Assembly (NCBI GenBank): GCA_016785955.1
Contig: JAEUWH010000037.1
Coordinates: forward strand, 1-44,110
DNA: 44,110 nucleotides
Reading direction: 5' to 3'
Source: Pseudobdellovibrionaceae bacterium
GTDB taxonomy: Bacteria; Bdellovibrionota; Bdellovibrionia; Bdellovibrionales; Bdellovibrionaceae
In this document: piece by piece, positions 17,751 through 27,217 of the stretch
Position numbering within the stretch: position 1 is the first letter of the stretch
How the letters are laid out: each line of letters begins with the position of its first letter
Program-made: the position numbers and the translations under genes
Notes under the pieces: generated by a model
Told to the model about the DNA's origin: nothing
What the model saw: only the letters and a program-made list of their open reading frames with translations
Database searches by the model: none

Positions 17751-19445
17751 ATGTTACTAGAACTAAAAGTGTCCAACTTTGCTATTATCGAAAATGTTCA
17801 CCTGACTTTTAAAGGTGGGTTAAACATTATTTCGGGAGAAACGGGTTCGGGAAAATCGGTTCTATTAAAAAGCTTGTCGTTATTGATGGGCAGCAAGTCA
17901 TCCGCTGATATTATCCGCGGCGGTTCTGGGCAAGCGGTGGTGGAAGGTTCGTTTGATATTTCTGGACGCGAGGATATCAGACACCGACTTCAATCCTACG
18001 GTATCGAGAATGAAGATGATCTTTTGGTTGTACGACGTGTGATCGTTGCGGATAAATCTCGAGTTTATTTGAACGGGCAGCTTTCAAGTTTAAATTTACT
18101 CAAGGATCTGATTTCTCCCCTGGTGGAGGTCACGGGACCATCCGCACCTTTGATTGAACTAACAGGGCAACACGAAAACAAAAGCCTAATGTCGCCGTCC
18201 TATCACTTGGACATGCTGGATCGCTATGCCGGGCTTTGGGATCTTCGCCATCAATTTCAAACTTTGCTAGAGTCATTGCGCAGCCTTGAAAAAGAAATGC
18301 TAGCTATTAATGAAAACAGTAAAGATAAAGAACAACGCTTAGACTATTTGACCTTTCAAAAAAATGAAATTGCCGCGTTGGACCTGGGACCAGGAGAAGA
18401 CGAAGTTCTGGAACAAGAAATCAAACGATTGAAAAGTGGCAATAGAATCATTCAGTTCACAAATCAAATTGAAAGTATGTTAGATGGCGACGAAGATTCG
18501 GCACTGGCCAGAATCAAGTCCGTATTGAAAAAGGGACACGAAATCTCGTCGTTGGATCCCCAGCTGGGGGACAAGCTTTTAGGACTCGAGACCATTAAGT
18601 CCAGCTTGGAAGATGTGCTGTTCGAGGTTCGAACATACATCGATAAAATTGATCTCGACCCTGAAAATCTGGAATCGCTGGAAAGCAAGCTCAGCAGCCT
18701 GCGTAAACTGCAAAAAAAATATGGTCCCAGCCTGAGCGAGATCCTGCAATCTTTGGTTACGATTGAAAATGAAATTCATCAGTTGGAAACGCAAGAGCAG
18801 CGTAAACAAGAAATCGAAAAAGAAATGATCAAAATAAAAAGTGATCTTGAAAAACGCGCACACGAGTTGCACAAGAAACGTGTTCAACATTCTTTACAGC
18901 TGAAATCTTTGGTTAACAAAGAACTTGAAGATCTTAACATGAAGGGTGTGCAATTCGGCGTCCATGCAGAAACCCGCAGTGATTTTTCCCCGACGGGCTG
19001 GTCACATATCGAGTTCACGACCCAAGCAACGACCAAGGATACACCAAAATCGTTGGCTAAATTTGCCAGCGGTGGCGAGTTATCACGAATTTTACTTTCG
19101 CTTAAAAAAATTATTGGCAAATCAGATCTGCCCCGAACTTATCTTTTCGACGAAGTGGACACGGGCGTTTCTGGCGAGACCGCGGAAAAAGTGGGTATTA
19201 AACTTCACTCGATCGCACAAGGGCAACAAGTCATCTGCGTCACGCACTTGCCTCAGGTCGCTGCCCATGGTGATCATCATTATTTGATTCAAAAAGACAC
19301 CATCAATGACAAGGTTGCCATGACCGTCGACGAGCTTAACCATAAAGAGCGCGTGAAAGAACTGGCACGATTAATTAGCGGCGAAAAAATCACAAAAACC
19401 AGCTTGGCCCACGCCGAAGAATTATTAGGGGCTGCCCATGTATAA
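17751..19445 (+). CDS. recN: DNA repair protein RecN
   Basis: 564 aa, an SMC-like ATPase that gathers DNA at double-strand breaks. N-terminal Walker A GETGSGKS, a long central coiled coil (about 160-370) rich in Glu/Lys/Leu, then the ABC signature FASGGELSR and Walker B FDEVDTGVSG, followed by CVTHLPQVA. The order and length are typical. ATG is preceded by AGAGGTAG. It overlaps the next gene by 8 nt. No LexA box was identified upstream, and position within the peptidase-nadK run suggests at least partly constitutive expression. Confidence 0.95.
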   Translation: MLLELKVSNFAIIENVHLTFKGGLNIISGETGSGKSVLLKSLSLLMGSKSSADIIRGGSGQAVVEGSFDISGREDIRHRLQSYGIENEDDLLVVRRVIVADKSRVYLNGQLSSLNLLKDLISPLVEVTGPSAPLIELTGQHENKSLMSPSYHLDMLDRYAGLWDLRHQFQTLLESLRSLEKEMLAINENSKDKEQRLDYLTFQKNEIAALDLGPGEDEVLEQEIKRLKSGNRIIQFTNQIESMLDGDEDSALARIKSVLKKGHEISSLDPQLGDKLLGLETIKSSLEDVLFEVRTYIDKIDLDPENLESLESKLSSLRKLQKKYGPSLSEILQSLVTIENEIHQLETQEQRKQEIEKEMIKIKSDLEKRAHELHKKRVQHSLQLKSLVNKELEDLNMKGVQFGVHAETRSDFSPTGWSHIEFTTQATTKDTPKSLAKFASGGELSRILLSLKKIIGKSDLPRTYLFDEVDTGVSGETAEKVGIKLHSIAQGQQVICVTHLPQVAAHGDHHYLIQKDTINDKVAMTVDELNHKERVKELARLISGEKITKTSLAHAEELLGAAHV

Positions 19446-21525
19446 ACGGCTCTGGCTGGCAATCGTATTACTCACGGAGATCAGTTGTATGACCACCGCA
19501 CCCAAGGAGCCACACTCCACACCAATGGAAAAAAAACTAGAAAAACACGGCCATGTTCGTACTGATAATTATTTTTGGTTGAAAAATCGTGAAGATAAAA
19601 ATGTAGTTCAATATCTTGAAAATGAAAATGCCTATACGGCTTTGACCTTGAAGCCGTATGAAAAAATTGAACATCAAATATTTGAAGAAATGAAGTCTCG
19701 GGTCATCGAAGATGAATCCACCGTCCCGGTTCAACGCGGCGGTTTTGAATATTACTCTCAGTTTACGCCCGGAAAGCAGTATCCCGTTTATTTACGAAAA
19801 TCTATCAGCGACGGCAAAGAGACTGTGTTACTGGACATTAATCACGAGGCCACCGGACAAAGCTTTTACGAATCTTCCGGGCCGATCATGTCCAATGATC
19901 ATAATTTAATGGCGTATGCATACGACAACCAAGGCCGCAGATTTTACACTATCCAAGTAAAAGATTTGCGAACCCAAGAAGTTTTGCCTTTTAAAATTGA
20001 AAATGCGAAAGCCAATATTATTTGGTCCAAAGACAATCGTTATTTTTTCTACACCCAAAGTGATCCCGAAACATTACGCACGTATAAAGTTTATCGTTAT
20101 GATTTGCGGGAAAAAAAATCGACTTTGCTGTTTGAAGAAAAAGATGAAACGTACGAAGTGTATATCTACCAAAATTTAGCCAAAAATTATGTTTTTATTA
20201 TTTCCAACAGCACGTTGACGACCGAAATAAAATACCTTGATACCAGCAAACCTCTGTCCAATTTTGAAACTTTTTTAAAACGCGAACAAGGCCATGAGTA
20301 TGAGGTTTACGACGGTGGAGATCGTTTTTATATTCGCAGCAACTGGCAAGCACCAAATTTTCGCTTATTCGAAACGCCGTTGAACAAAATCAACAAAACC
20401 GCATGGAAAGAAATCATTCCTCACAAAAAAGACTATTATCTTGAAGAAGTCGCGGTTTTCAAAGATTACCTAGTGGTCTCTGGAAAATTCGAAGGTTTAG
20501 ATCAGCTTTTAGTCATCAATCGCCAGACAAAAAAAGAGTACCCTATTCCTTTTAACGACAAAGCCTACACCGCCGAAGCCGATGCCCAAAGCGATTACAA
20601 TTCACACGTTTTTCGCTATGTCTTTGAATCGATGAGGCAACCCGAACAAACATTTGATTTCAATTTAAAGACTCAAGAAAAAGTTTTAAAGAAAGAACGT
20701 CAGATTCCCAACTTCAATCCCGCACTATACAAAACAGAGCGTATCTGGATCTCGGCGCGCGATGGACGTAAAGTTCCGGTGTCACTGCTGATGAAGATCG
20801 ATCAAAAACAAGATGGAACAGCCCCTGTGCTGACGTACGGCTATGGCTCGTATGGGGTTTCGATGACGCCTTGGTATTCACAAACGGTTTTCTCGTTGAT
20901 TGATCGGGGTTTTGTCTATGCAGTGATTCACGTCCGTGGGGGCGCCGAACTAGGACGTTACTGGTACGAAGAAGGCCGAACAACAAACAAAATGAACACG
21001 TTCACAGATTACATCGACGCAACAGAAGCTTTGGTAAACCTGAAGATTGTCGATCGGAATAAAATTTTTGCAATGGGTGGCAGCGCCGGGGGCCTGTTGA
21101 TGGGTGCCATCATGAATATGCGTCCAGATCTGTACAAAGGAATCATAGCACAAGTTCCATTCGTAGATGTACTTACCACAATGCTTGACGACAGCATACC
21201 TTTGACGACGGGTGAGTATGACGAGTGGGGAAACCCTAACGAAAAAAAATTCTATGATTATATTTTGCAATATTCTCCGTACGACAATGTCAGAAAAGCA
21301 AATTATCCACATCTATTGGTAACGACGGGGTTTCACGATTCTCAGGTTCAATATTGGGAGCCGGCTAAATGGGTCTCCCGACTGCGCGAGATGAATACAT
21401 CATCGTCCAAAATTCTGCTGAAGACCGATATGGATTCTGGCCACGGCGGCAGTTCCGGGCGATATCAAAAATTAAAGGAAAAGGCTTTAGAATTTACTTT
21501 TATTTTAATGACCAAAGACCTTTAG
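19438..21525 (+). CDS. ptrB: Oligopeptidase B (S9 prolyl oligopeptidase family), probably exported
   Basis: 695 aa. Strong family resemblance along the whole length: DNYFWLKNR at the start of the propeller, then RGGAELGRYWYEEG, QVPFVDVLTTMLD and HDSQVQYWEPAKW. The catalytic triad is Ser549 in GGSAGG, Asp634 and His669 in SGHGG. Oligopeptidase B cleaves peptides after basic residues. Unlike the usual cytosolic enzyme, the N-terminus is hydrophobic and ends EISC, an imperfect lipobox (Glu at -3), so it may be a lipoprotein or periplasmic. The start overlaps recN by 8 nt and the 3' end overlaps the convergent NUDIX gene by 26 nt. Confidence 0.93.
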   Translation: MYKRLWLAIVLLTEISCMTTAPKEPHSTPMEKKLEKHGHVRTDNYFWLKNREDKNVVQYLENENAYTALTLKPYEKIEHQIFEEMKSRVIEDESTVPVQRGGFEYYSQFTPGKQYPVYLRKSISDGKETVLLDINHEATGQSFYESSGPIMSNDHNLMAYAYDNQGRRFYTIQVKDLRTQEVLPFKIENAKANIIWSKDNRYFFYTQSDPETLRTYKVYRYDLREKKSTLLFEEKDETYEVYIYQNLAKNYVFIISNSTLTTEIKYLDTSKPLSNFETFLKREQGHEYEVYDGGDRFYIRSNWQAPNFRLFETPLNKINKTAWKEIIPHKKDYYLEEVAVFKDYLVVSGKFEGLDQLLVINRQTKKEYPIPFNDKAYTAEADAQSDYNSHVFRYVFESMRQPEQTFDFNLKTQEKVLKKERQIPNFNPALYKTERIWISARDGRKVPVSLLMKIDQKQDGTAPVLTYGYGSYGVSMTPWYSQTVFSLIDRGFVYAVIHVRGGAELGRYWYEEGRTTNKMNTFTDYIDATEALVNLKIVDRNKIFAMGGSAGGLLMGAIMNMRPDLYKGIIAQVPFVDVLTTMLDDSIPLTTGEYDEWGNPNEKKFYDYILQYSPYDNVRKANYPHLLVTTGFHDSQVQYWEPAKWVSRLREMNTSSSKILLKTDMDSGHGGSSGRYQKLKEKALEFTFILMTKDL

Positions 21526-22081
21526 TTATTTTCTCGTACCAGAACAACGCAATCTGAGTTTTTACATCGGTAATTTTATGTCGTTTTGTTTTTTCCATGG
21601 CCGTCTGAAGCGACATCTTTTGGGGAACTAAAAACTCGCCTTCATCCGGAGACGCCCCCACAAAAGTTAAACCTTGCGCCAGATAGATATGAATCACTTC
21701 ATCACCATAACCGATCACCGGGTGAATCGAGGTGACGTATCTCATTTTCTTCGCGACATAGCCAACCTCTTCTTTTAATTCGCGATGAGCTGTGTTCAGA
21801 GGAGCCTCGCCCCGATCTATTTTACCGGCCGGAAATTCCAAAAAAATCTGTTTAACAGGATAACGATATTGTTTGACGAACAGTATCTGGCCTTTTTTTA
21901 TTTCTGGTATGATCAATGCGGCCCCAGGGTGACGAATATATTCTCGGATGGCCGTGCTGCCATCACTGAGTTGAACTTCATCAATTTGCATTTTCAAAAA
22001 TTTTGCTGACTGACGATCTAAGGTGGTCTTTTTTATTTCAATCAGATCTTTTTCTATTAATTTTTTTTTCATATTTTTCAT
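21500..22081 (-). CDS. NUDIX hydrolase, ADP-ribose pyrophosphatase-like
   Basis: 193 aa with an exact NUDIX box: G-x5-E-x7-REL-x-EE-x-G (GKIDRGE, then RELKEEVGY). The preceding LFVKQYRYP and LEFPAGK are characteristic of ADP-ribose/GDP-mannose pyrophosphatases (NudF/NudK group). The likely role is housekeeping removal of ADP-ribose. ATG at 22081 has AGGA just upstream; a second in-frame ATG is three codons in. The 3' end overlaps the ptrB stop by 26 nt tail to tail, so the transcripts are mutually antisense there. Confidence 0.9.
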   Translation of the reverse strand: MKNMKKKLIEKDLIEIKKTTLDRQSAKFLKMQIDEVQLSDGSTAIREYIRHPGAALIIPEIKKGQILFVKQYRYPVKQIFLEFPAGKIDRGEAPLNTAHRELKEEVGYVAKKMRYVTSIHPVIGYGDEVIHIYLAQGLTFVGASPDEGEFLVPQKMSLQTAMEKTKRHKITDVKTQIALFWYEKITKGLWSLK

Positions 22082-22200
22082 ATTTTTCCTACTTCCTCTG
22101 CGCCATTTTTATTTATTAGACAACGCTCAAGAATGGTTGTGTAGGGAATACTATTGACAATACCTGGGGAACCCCTCAGTCTTTTAGTGTATAGAAAACA

Positions 22201-22218
22201 TAAGAGAATATTCTCTTA
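22201..22218. promoter_or_regulatory. Perfect 18-bp palindrome upstream of the TRL-like lipoprotein
   Basis: TAAGAGAATATTCTCTTA is its own reverse complement and ends 24 nt before the ATG at 22243. A second dyad, GGGG-AA-CCCC, lies at 22166-22175. Either could be a regulator site in the 161-nt gap shared with the divergent NUDIX gene. TTGACA occurs at 22154-22159 but without a -10 at the proper distance. Confidence 0.5.
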
Positions 22219-22242
22219 GAAAAACCTTAAAAAAGGATATTT

Positions 22243-22647
22243 ATGAAAATAATGAAATTTATATTAGCATGCAGTTTAGCCCTCGCTTCTGTTTATTTAA
22301 CCGGTTGCGCTTCGGGACAACCTATTAGCGGTTTGTTGTACTCTGATGTTCAAGGTCCGATCAATGCAACAGGCGCGTCTCGCGGTGGCATGCATGGACA
22401 ATCGTGTGCGTCCAGCTACCTTGGCTTAGTTGCCCTTGGTGACGCCAGCATCACGGCAGCGGCCAAAGCTGCAAACGTGACTCAAATTTCTCACGTAGAA
22501 CAATCCTATACGAATATCCTGGGCTTCTGGGCACAGTACTGCACCATCGTATACGGAAATCGAGGCATTACCCCCTCTGCCCCCATGAAAGTTCCTGGCG
22601 GTCAGCCCGCAGCACCAGCTCCGGCTCCAGGTGGCACTGGTCTTTAA
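22243..22647 (+). CDS. TRL-like family lipoprotein
   Basis: 134 aa with a lipoprotein signal ending LTGC (Cys22). The body has GLLYSDVQGPI, then a Cys and LGLVALGDASITAAAKAAN, ISHVEQ and CTIVYG, matching the TRL-like small lipoproteins common in Gram-negatives. Function of this family is unknown. The last 25 residues are a Pro/Ala/Gly tail (PAAPAPAPGG). ATG follows AAAAAGGA. A strong terminator follows 42 nt after the stop, so this is probably a single-gene transcript. Confidence 0.78.
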   Translation: MKIMKFILACSLALASVYLTGCASGQPISGLLYSDVQGPINATGASRGGMHGQSCASSYLGLVALGDASITAAAKAANVTQISHVEQSYTNILGFWAQYCTIVYGNRGITPSAPMKVPGGQPAAPAPAPGGTGL

Positions 22648-22689
22648 TCAAGTTTTATAGCTCGACTTGCACTTAGAAAATAATTATTG

Positions 22690-22727
22690 GAACCTATAAA
22701 GGAAACTTTATAGGTTCTTTTTTTTTT
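22690..22727 (+). terminator. Strong intrinsic terminator with GAAA tetraloop
   Basis: GAACCTATAAAG (22690-22701) and CTTTATAGGTTC (22706-22717) form a perfect 12-bp stem closed by GAAA, followed by ten T residues (22718-22727). It ends the TRL lipoprotein transcript. The T-run abuts the AGGAG ribosome site of the next gene. Confidence 0.95.
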
Positions 22728-22740
22728 AGGAGATGATTAT

Positions 22741-23466
22741 ATGAAACGGATTTTGTTTATCATTCTTTTGTCACTATCTATCGTTATTTTTTCTGCAGAA
22801 GATGTCTTCGCCCGAGGCGGAGGTGGCAGCGGTGGGCATGCGTTGAGTTTTGGTCTGACGACGGTGTCTTCCGACCAAAAAGATATTAACTCGATTATTG
22901 ACCATGTAAATGCCACTCAAGGTGGTGTGTCGACCAAAACCCTGACCTCTGCCTACGATTTCTTTGCTCAATATACTTATCGCTTTAGCGGATCCATCTT
23001 TGCGTTGGCATTTCGCCCCTCATTATTTATGCAATCTGGTAAGGGCTCTGGCGCGACCGTCGGCGATTATTCGCACAGCTTAACTGGATACACCTTCTTT
23101 CCCCTTCTCCGCATCTATCCTTTGGAAAACAGTTTCATTCGTTTCTATATGCAAGGGGGAGTCGGTTTTGGTTACCTGAAAGGTGAAGTTAAACAAGGCG
23201 AAAGCTCTGTCAGCTATGCGGGTTCAAACTTTGGCGCTCAAGCCGGCTTAGGCGCCGAGTTTTGTTTCACCGACAATCATTGCATGTCTCTTGAGGGTAA
23301 TCTTCGTTATCTTCCCATCGAACGAAATATCGCGGACAGCGTAAGTGGCACTCCGACGGGCTTCACCCAAGTGCAAAACAGCCGCGAGGTTGAGTATGAC
23401 CAAAATGACATGGCCACCACAATGTCAGGCATTCAAGGCGTTTTAGCTTACACCTACAATTTCTAA
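22741..23466 (+). CDS. Predicted outer-membrane beta-barrel protein
   Basis: 241 aa with a signal peptide (about 1-25, ending VFA before RGGGGSGG). The remainder alternates polar and aromatic residues (AQYTYRFSGSIFALAF, FIRFYMQGGVGFGYLKG, IQGVLAYTYNF) and ends in Phe, as expected for an eight-stranded OmpW/OmpA-like barrel. No enzymatic motif. The family is not recognised with certainty. Its AGGAG ribosome site begins immediately after the T-tract of the upstream terminator, leaving no room for a separate promoter unless it overlaps the terminator or lies upstream. It converges with lpxH, 2 nt apart. Confidence 0.7.
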   Translation: MKRILFIILLSLSIVIFSAEDVFARGGGGSGGHALSFGLTTVSSDQKDINSIIDHVNATQGGVSTKTLTSAYDFFAQYTYRFSGSIFALAFRPSLFMQSGKGSGATVGDYSHSLTGYTFFPLLRIYPLENSFIRFYMQGGVGFGYLKGEVKQGESSVSYAGSNFGAQAGLGAEFCFTDNHCMSLEGNLRYLPIERNIADSVSGTPTGFTQVQNSREVEYDQNDMATTMSGIQGVLAYTYNF

Positions 23467-23468
23467 TT

Positions 23469-24239
23469 TTATGAATTCTGTGGGCGCGTTTCTGTCGCGC
23501 TCACGGGGTCGATCCAAGTGAAAGTGCCGTCTTTGTATTTTAAGATTTTTGGCACATCCAACCAAGATCCCAAGTTGATCGAGCGCACCGACTTCCCATT
23601 TTTGCTTTGAAATGTAAAATCATCTTTGATGTGCATATGACCAGTGACAATGACATCAAAATATTTTTCGTCCACTGCTTTCTGCGCATGGTTTCGAATC
23701 ATATTGAGGATCGCATTTTTACGATCTTCCTGATAGACATCGCTCATGCGGCGGCTTGTGTGACTCCACTTCTCGCCGAACCAATTCCAAAATCGTCCCG
23801 GCAACCAGTATCCCAGCATCAACATCCAGTCCGTACGTAAAACTCGGCGCAATCTTTGGTAGGCCTGATCTTCCAAATTAATCAGGTCCCCATGCTCTAG
23901 ACGAAACACAAGAGCATCTATAGAAAAGTACTCCACATCAAAGTAAACCTCAAAACCGAGTTCATCTTTCCAAAACCGCTTCAAATGCAAATCATGGTTG
24001 CCTTCAAAGTAAACCACCCGAAAGCCTTTGTCTTTAACGGTTCTGAACTGATCAATCAGTGGCTTATATTTTTTCTTGAAAAAAGAATGATTTGAAACCC
24101 AAATATCAAAAATATCGCCAAGCAAATAAATATCGCCAGGCTCTTGCGCCCACGTTTCTTCAAGAAACAAAAGCAAAAGCCTAGAGGATTTCTCGTCTAG
24201 GCTTTTTAAATGAATATCTGAAAGAAAATAACTGACCAC
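23469..24239 (-). CDS. lpxH: UDP-2,3-diacylglucosamine diphosphatase-like metallophosphoesterase
   Basis: 256 aa calcineurin-fold phosphoesterase. LpxH hydrolyses UDP-2,3-diacylglucosamine to lipid X in lipid A synthesis at the inner membrane face. Metal ligands appear in order: Asp8/His10 (SDIHL), Asp42 (LLGDIFDIW), Asn81-His82 (EGNHD), His116 (HGD) and His201/His203 (GHMH). The DIFDIW spacing and the aromatic-rich insert at 137-160 fit the LpxH/LpxH2 group. Its GTG start shares one base with the ftsZ stop (TAGTG), so it is translated with the division operon. The alternative is a related YbbF-like phosphoesterase. Confidence 0.82.
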   Translation of the reverse strand: MVSYFLSDIHLKSLDEKSSRLLLLFLEETWAQEPGDIYLLGDIFDIWVSNHSFFKKKYKPLIDQFRTVKDKGFRVVYFEGNHDLHLKRFWKDELGFEVYFDVEYFSIDALVFRLEHGDLINLEDQAYQRLRRVLRTDWMLMLGYWLPGRFWNWFGEKWSHTSRRMSDVYQEDRKNAILNMIRNHAQKAVDEKYFDVIVTGHMHIKDDFTFQSKNGKSVRSINLGSWLDVPKILKYKDGTFTWIDPVSATETRPQNS

Positions 24240-25870
24240 TATTCTGATTTATTTTCGGATTCCATGTTTTGACGTTTTCTGATGAACGAAGGAACCTCTA
24301 GATTTTGTCCATGAAAACTGGAAGACAAAACATCACGAGCCATCTTGCGTGCCTCTTCCAAAGATGCAGACTCTGATTCCATCATCATGGATAATTGCTC
24401 GGGACCACGCTCTGAAGTATGCTTACTTTTTAAGTCTTGGCTTTCTTTAAACGCCCGCGCTTTTGCCATCAACATATCCCGGGCGTTTAACAAAGATTCA
24501 TTGGGCACAATGGCTTCCGGAGCCGAGATAGGCGCATGATGAACAGCCGAAGACGCTGGCGGCGTCGGAGGTGTAGAATGCATTTGCGGCGCCTGGACCG
24601 CTACCGGCTGTTGAGTCACTATCGGTTGCGGGGCAACCTGCGGCTGAGCATACACAACATGCGTTGGCTGTTGTGGCGGCATCATCACCGAAGCAACAAC
24701 GTCTTCAACAACGGCTGGCATTTCGTGAGTAAACTGAGTCACCGATGTTTGCACGGCAGAAATAGGAGGTAATTCAAAATTCAAACCCGATCCCGCTAAC
24801 ACCGGGTTCATTGATGGTGGCGGAATATTTAACGAAGGCATTTGAATTGGTTGGGTATTCAAAAAATTTTGCATTCCCGCAAAAGCGTCCTGAACCGTAT
24901 TTTTCTTTTCCACTGGATCTGAAAATCCGGTTGCAATGACAGTTACGCGCACTTCATCACCCAAAGAATCGTCGATGACGGCACCAAAGATAATTTCTGC
25001 ATCTTCATGGGCCGCTTCGGTAATAAGTGTCGAGGCTTCGTTAACTTCGTAAAGACTAAGATCCGCACCACCCGTAACATTGATGATGATTCCTGTCGCG
25101 CCGTCGATTTTGATATTTTCAAGCAGCGGAGACGAAATCGCAAAGGTGGCCGCTTCCACAGCTCGATTTTCACCCTTAGCTGAACCCGTACCCATGATCG
25201 CCATACCTTTTTCTTTCATAACGGTACGAATATCTGCAAAATCCAAATTGATTAAACCACGGATATTAATCAAATCCGAGATACCCTTCACGGCCTGAAG
25301 TAAAACTTCATCGGCTTTCTTAAAGGTTTCTAATAAAGGCGTTTTTTCGCCCGCAATACTTAAAAGTTTTTGATTGGGAATAACGATCAGCGTATCAACA
25401 TTATCTTGCAACTCTTGCAAGCCAGCTTCTGCGTGCTTACCACGCTTTTTTCCTTCGAACATGAAGGGCTTAGTCACTACCCCGATAGTCAAAGCACCCA
25501 ATTCTCGTGCAATTTTTGCGACGACAGGGGCACCGCCCGTTCCTGTTCCGCCGCCCATTCCGGCGGTCACGAACACCATGTCGGCGCCTTCCAGTTTTTC
25601 TACGATTTCATTATAAGATTCGATAGCGGCTCTGCGGCCAATATCAGGGTTCGCGCCCGCGCCCAACCCTTTGGTTAAATCCAGACCTAGTTGAATTTTA
25701 GATGCAGCCTTGTTGGCGTTAAGTGCTTGGATGTCTGTATTTGCGACGATGAACTCAACACCTGACATTGCACCTTCGATCATTGTCGTTACGGCATTAC
25801 TTCCGCCACCACCGACTCCGACCACCTTAATATTTGCCCCTATGCTAATATTCTCTTCGAGTTCAAACAT
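24239..25870 (-). CDS. ftsZ: Cell division protein FtsZ
   Basis: 543 aa tubulin homologue that forms the Z-ring. The tubulin signature GGGTGTG is at 106-112; [10 protein letters not shown] at 18-27 and the T7-loop region (NLDFADI) are present. The globular part ends near 320. A long linker rich in Pro, Gln, Ala and Met (about 330-510) leads to the conserved C-terminal peptide VPSFIRKR (526-533) that docks FtsA, followed by an extra acidic tail of nine or ten residues. Typical FtsZ is 380-450 aa, so the linker is long. GGGAG precedes the ATG. It lies 12 nt after ftsA and is coupled to lpxH. Confidence 0.98.
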   Translation of the reverse strand: MFELEENISIGANIKVVGVGGGGSNAVTTMIEGAMSGVEFIVANTDIQALNANKAASKIQLGLDLTKGLGAGANPDIGRRAAIESYNEIVEKLEGADMVFVTAGMGGGTGTGGAPVVAKIARELGALTIGVVTKPFMFEGKKRGKHAEAGLQELQDNVDTLIVIPNQKLLSIAGEKTPLLETFKKADEVLLQAVKGISDLINIRGLINLDFADIRTVMKEKGMAIMGTGSAKGENRAVEAATFAISSPLLENIKIDGATGIIINVTGGADLSLYEVNEASTLITEAAHEDAEIIFGAVIDDSLGDEVRVTVIATGFSDPVEKKNTVQDAFAGMQNFLNTQPIQMPSLNIPPPSMNPVLAGSGLNFELPPISAVQTSVTQFTHEMPAVVEDVVASVMMPPQQPTHVVYAQPQVAPQPIVTQQPVAVQAPQMHSTPPTPPASSAVHHAPISAPEAIVPNESLLNARDMLMAKARAFKESQDLKSKHTSERGPEQLSMMMESESASLEEARKMARDVLSSSFHGQNLEVPSFIRKRQNMESENKSE

Positions 25871-25882
25871 GACTCTCCCCCA

Positions 25883-27145
25883 TTAAAAAATTTGACCGAA
25901 AAAGTCTTTAATTTTTCTGGTCAGCCCATCCCCAGAATCTGAGCTTTTCATTTCCTGACCAAGTTTGATGTATAAATTTTTATTTTGATTATATCCATAT
26001 TGGATCAGCCCCACCGATGTTGCGTATTCCGATGAACGCACAACGTCGGTCAGACCGCCGACATTTGCAGGAAGACCTCGACGAACAGGAATTTCAAAAA
26101 TATATTCCGCCATCTCAACCAACCCTGCCAATTGACTTGCACCGCCCGTAAGCACCACGCCAGAACCCAGCATAGGAAGCAAGCCACTCATTTTCATATC
26201 ATGATAAATTAAATTCAAAGTTTCTTCGGCGCGAGCTTCAATGACATCGGCTAAATCACGTTTTGGAATTTCACGTGACTTGCGACCACCGACCCCTTGC
26301 ACATCAATCGTTTCATTTTCATCCACTTGCGAGCCAATGGCGTAGCCATGACTGACCTTCAGTGTTTCCGCCGCCAATTGAGGTGTTCGTAAACCAATCG
26401 CCACATCATGAGTAAAATGCTGCCCACCCACCGGGATCACACTGGTATGCGCCACGCTGCCGTTAACATAATAAAGTAAATTACAAGTCCCACCGCCCAT
26501 ATCGACAACACAGACGCCAAGCGATTTTTCATCGTCTGACACTACGGCAATCGAAGCGGCCAAAGGATCCAAAACCAAGTTGTTAATCTTAACCCCAGTT
26601 TTTTCCACACATTTTATTGTATTGTTGATGGCCGTTTGACCACCCGTCACGATATGCACATTGGCTTCAAGACGTATACCCGACATGCCAATGGGATCTG
26701 AAATTCCATCTTGAGTGTCTACTTTGTATTCCCGAGGCAAGACATGCAAAACTTGTCGGTCCGCAGGAACCGCCACGGCCTTAGCGGCTTCGATCACCCG
26801 ATCGATATCCGAGGTCGTGACTTCTTTGTTTTTGATGGCAATCATGCCCTTAGAATCAAATGATTTAATATGCGTACCACTTACGCCCACCCAAGCCTCT
26901 TCCACTTGATATCCGGCCATCAATTCAGCTTCATCTTTTGCTTTCTTGATCGAGTTTTGAGTGGCTTCAATGTTAACAACAATACCTTGTCGAATACCGG
27001 CATTTGGTGCGCGTCCGACGCCAACAATCTCGATCTTGTTGTCTTCATTCACGATGCCAATTACGAAACAAACTTTTGTTGAACCGATATCTATACCGGC
27101 AAGTACGGGAAATTTTGATTTATGTCCACTCTTTAGACCAGTCAT
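25883..27145 (-). CDS. ftsA: Cell division protein FtsA
   Basis: 420 aa actin-fold ATPase that tethers FtsZ to the membrane. The phosphate-1 loop GIDIGSTKVCFVIG opens the protein, VVDMGGGTCNLLY is the second phosphate loop, and LGSGVVLTGGASQL is the adenosine motif. The C-terminus RKIKDFFGQIF is the amphipathic membrane-targeting helix. Length is normal. GAGG lies seven bases before the ATG. The 138-nt gap to ftsQ contains a perfect inverted repeat, so ftsA may have its own control. ftsZ follows after 12 nt. Confidence 0.97.
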   Translation of the reverse strand: MTGLKSGHKSKFPVLAGIDIGSTKVCFVIGIVNEDNKIEIVGVGRAPNAGIRQGIVVNIEATQNSIKKAKDEAELMAGYQVEEAWVGVSGTHIKSFDSKGMIAIKNKEVTTSDIDRVIEAAKAVAVPADRQVLHVLPREYKVDTQDGISDPIGMSGIRLEANVHIVTGGQTAINNTIKCVEKTGVKINNLVLDPLAASIAVVSDDEKSLGVCVVDMGGGTCNLLYYVNGSVAHTSVIPVGGQHFTHDVAIGLRTPQLAAETLKVSHGYAIGSQVDENETIDVQGVGGRKSREIPKRDLADVIEARAEETLNLIYHDMKMSGLLPMLGSGVVLTGGASQLAGLVEMAEYIFEIPVRRGLPANVGGLTDVVRSSEYATSVGLIQYGYNQNKNLYIKLGQEMKSSDSGDGLTRKIKDFFGQIF

Positions 27146-27217
27146 TCCTTGTCCTCAAGCCTCGTTACACTCTATTTGGGATTTTTTAATAAAACGCATC
27201 CAACAGAGCTATTCGGC

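Noticed and set aside
22154-22195. TTGACA and TATAGA as a sigma-70 promoter for the TRL-like lipoprotein
   Set aside because: The hexamers are about 30 nt apart, far outside the 16-18 nt range.
24536-24772. Forward frame rich in Arg/His opposite the ftsZ linker
   Set aside because: It mirrors the Pro/Gln-rich linker codons of ftsZ and has no ribosome site; a shadow.
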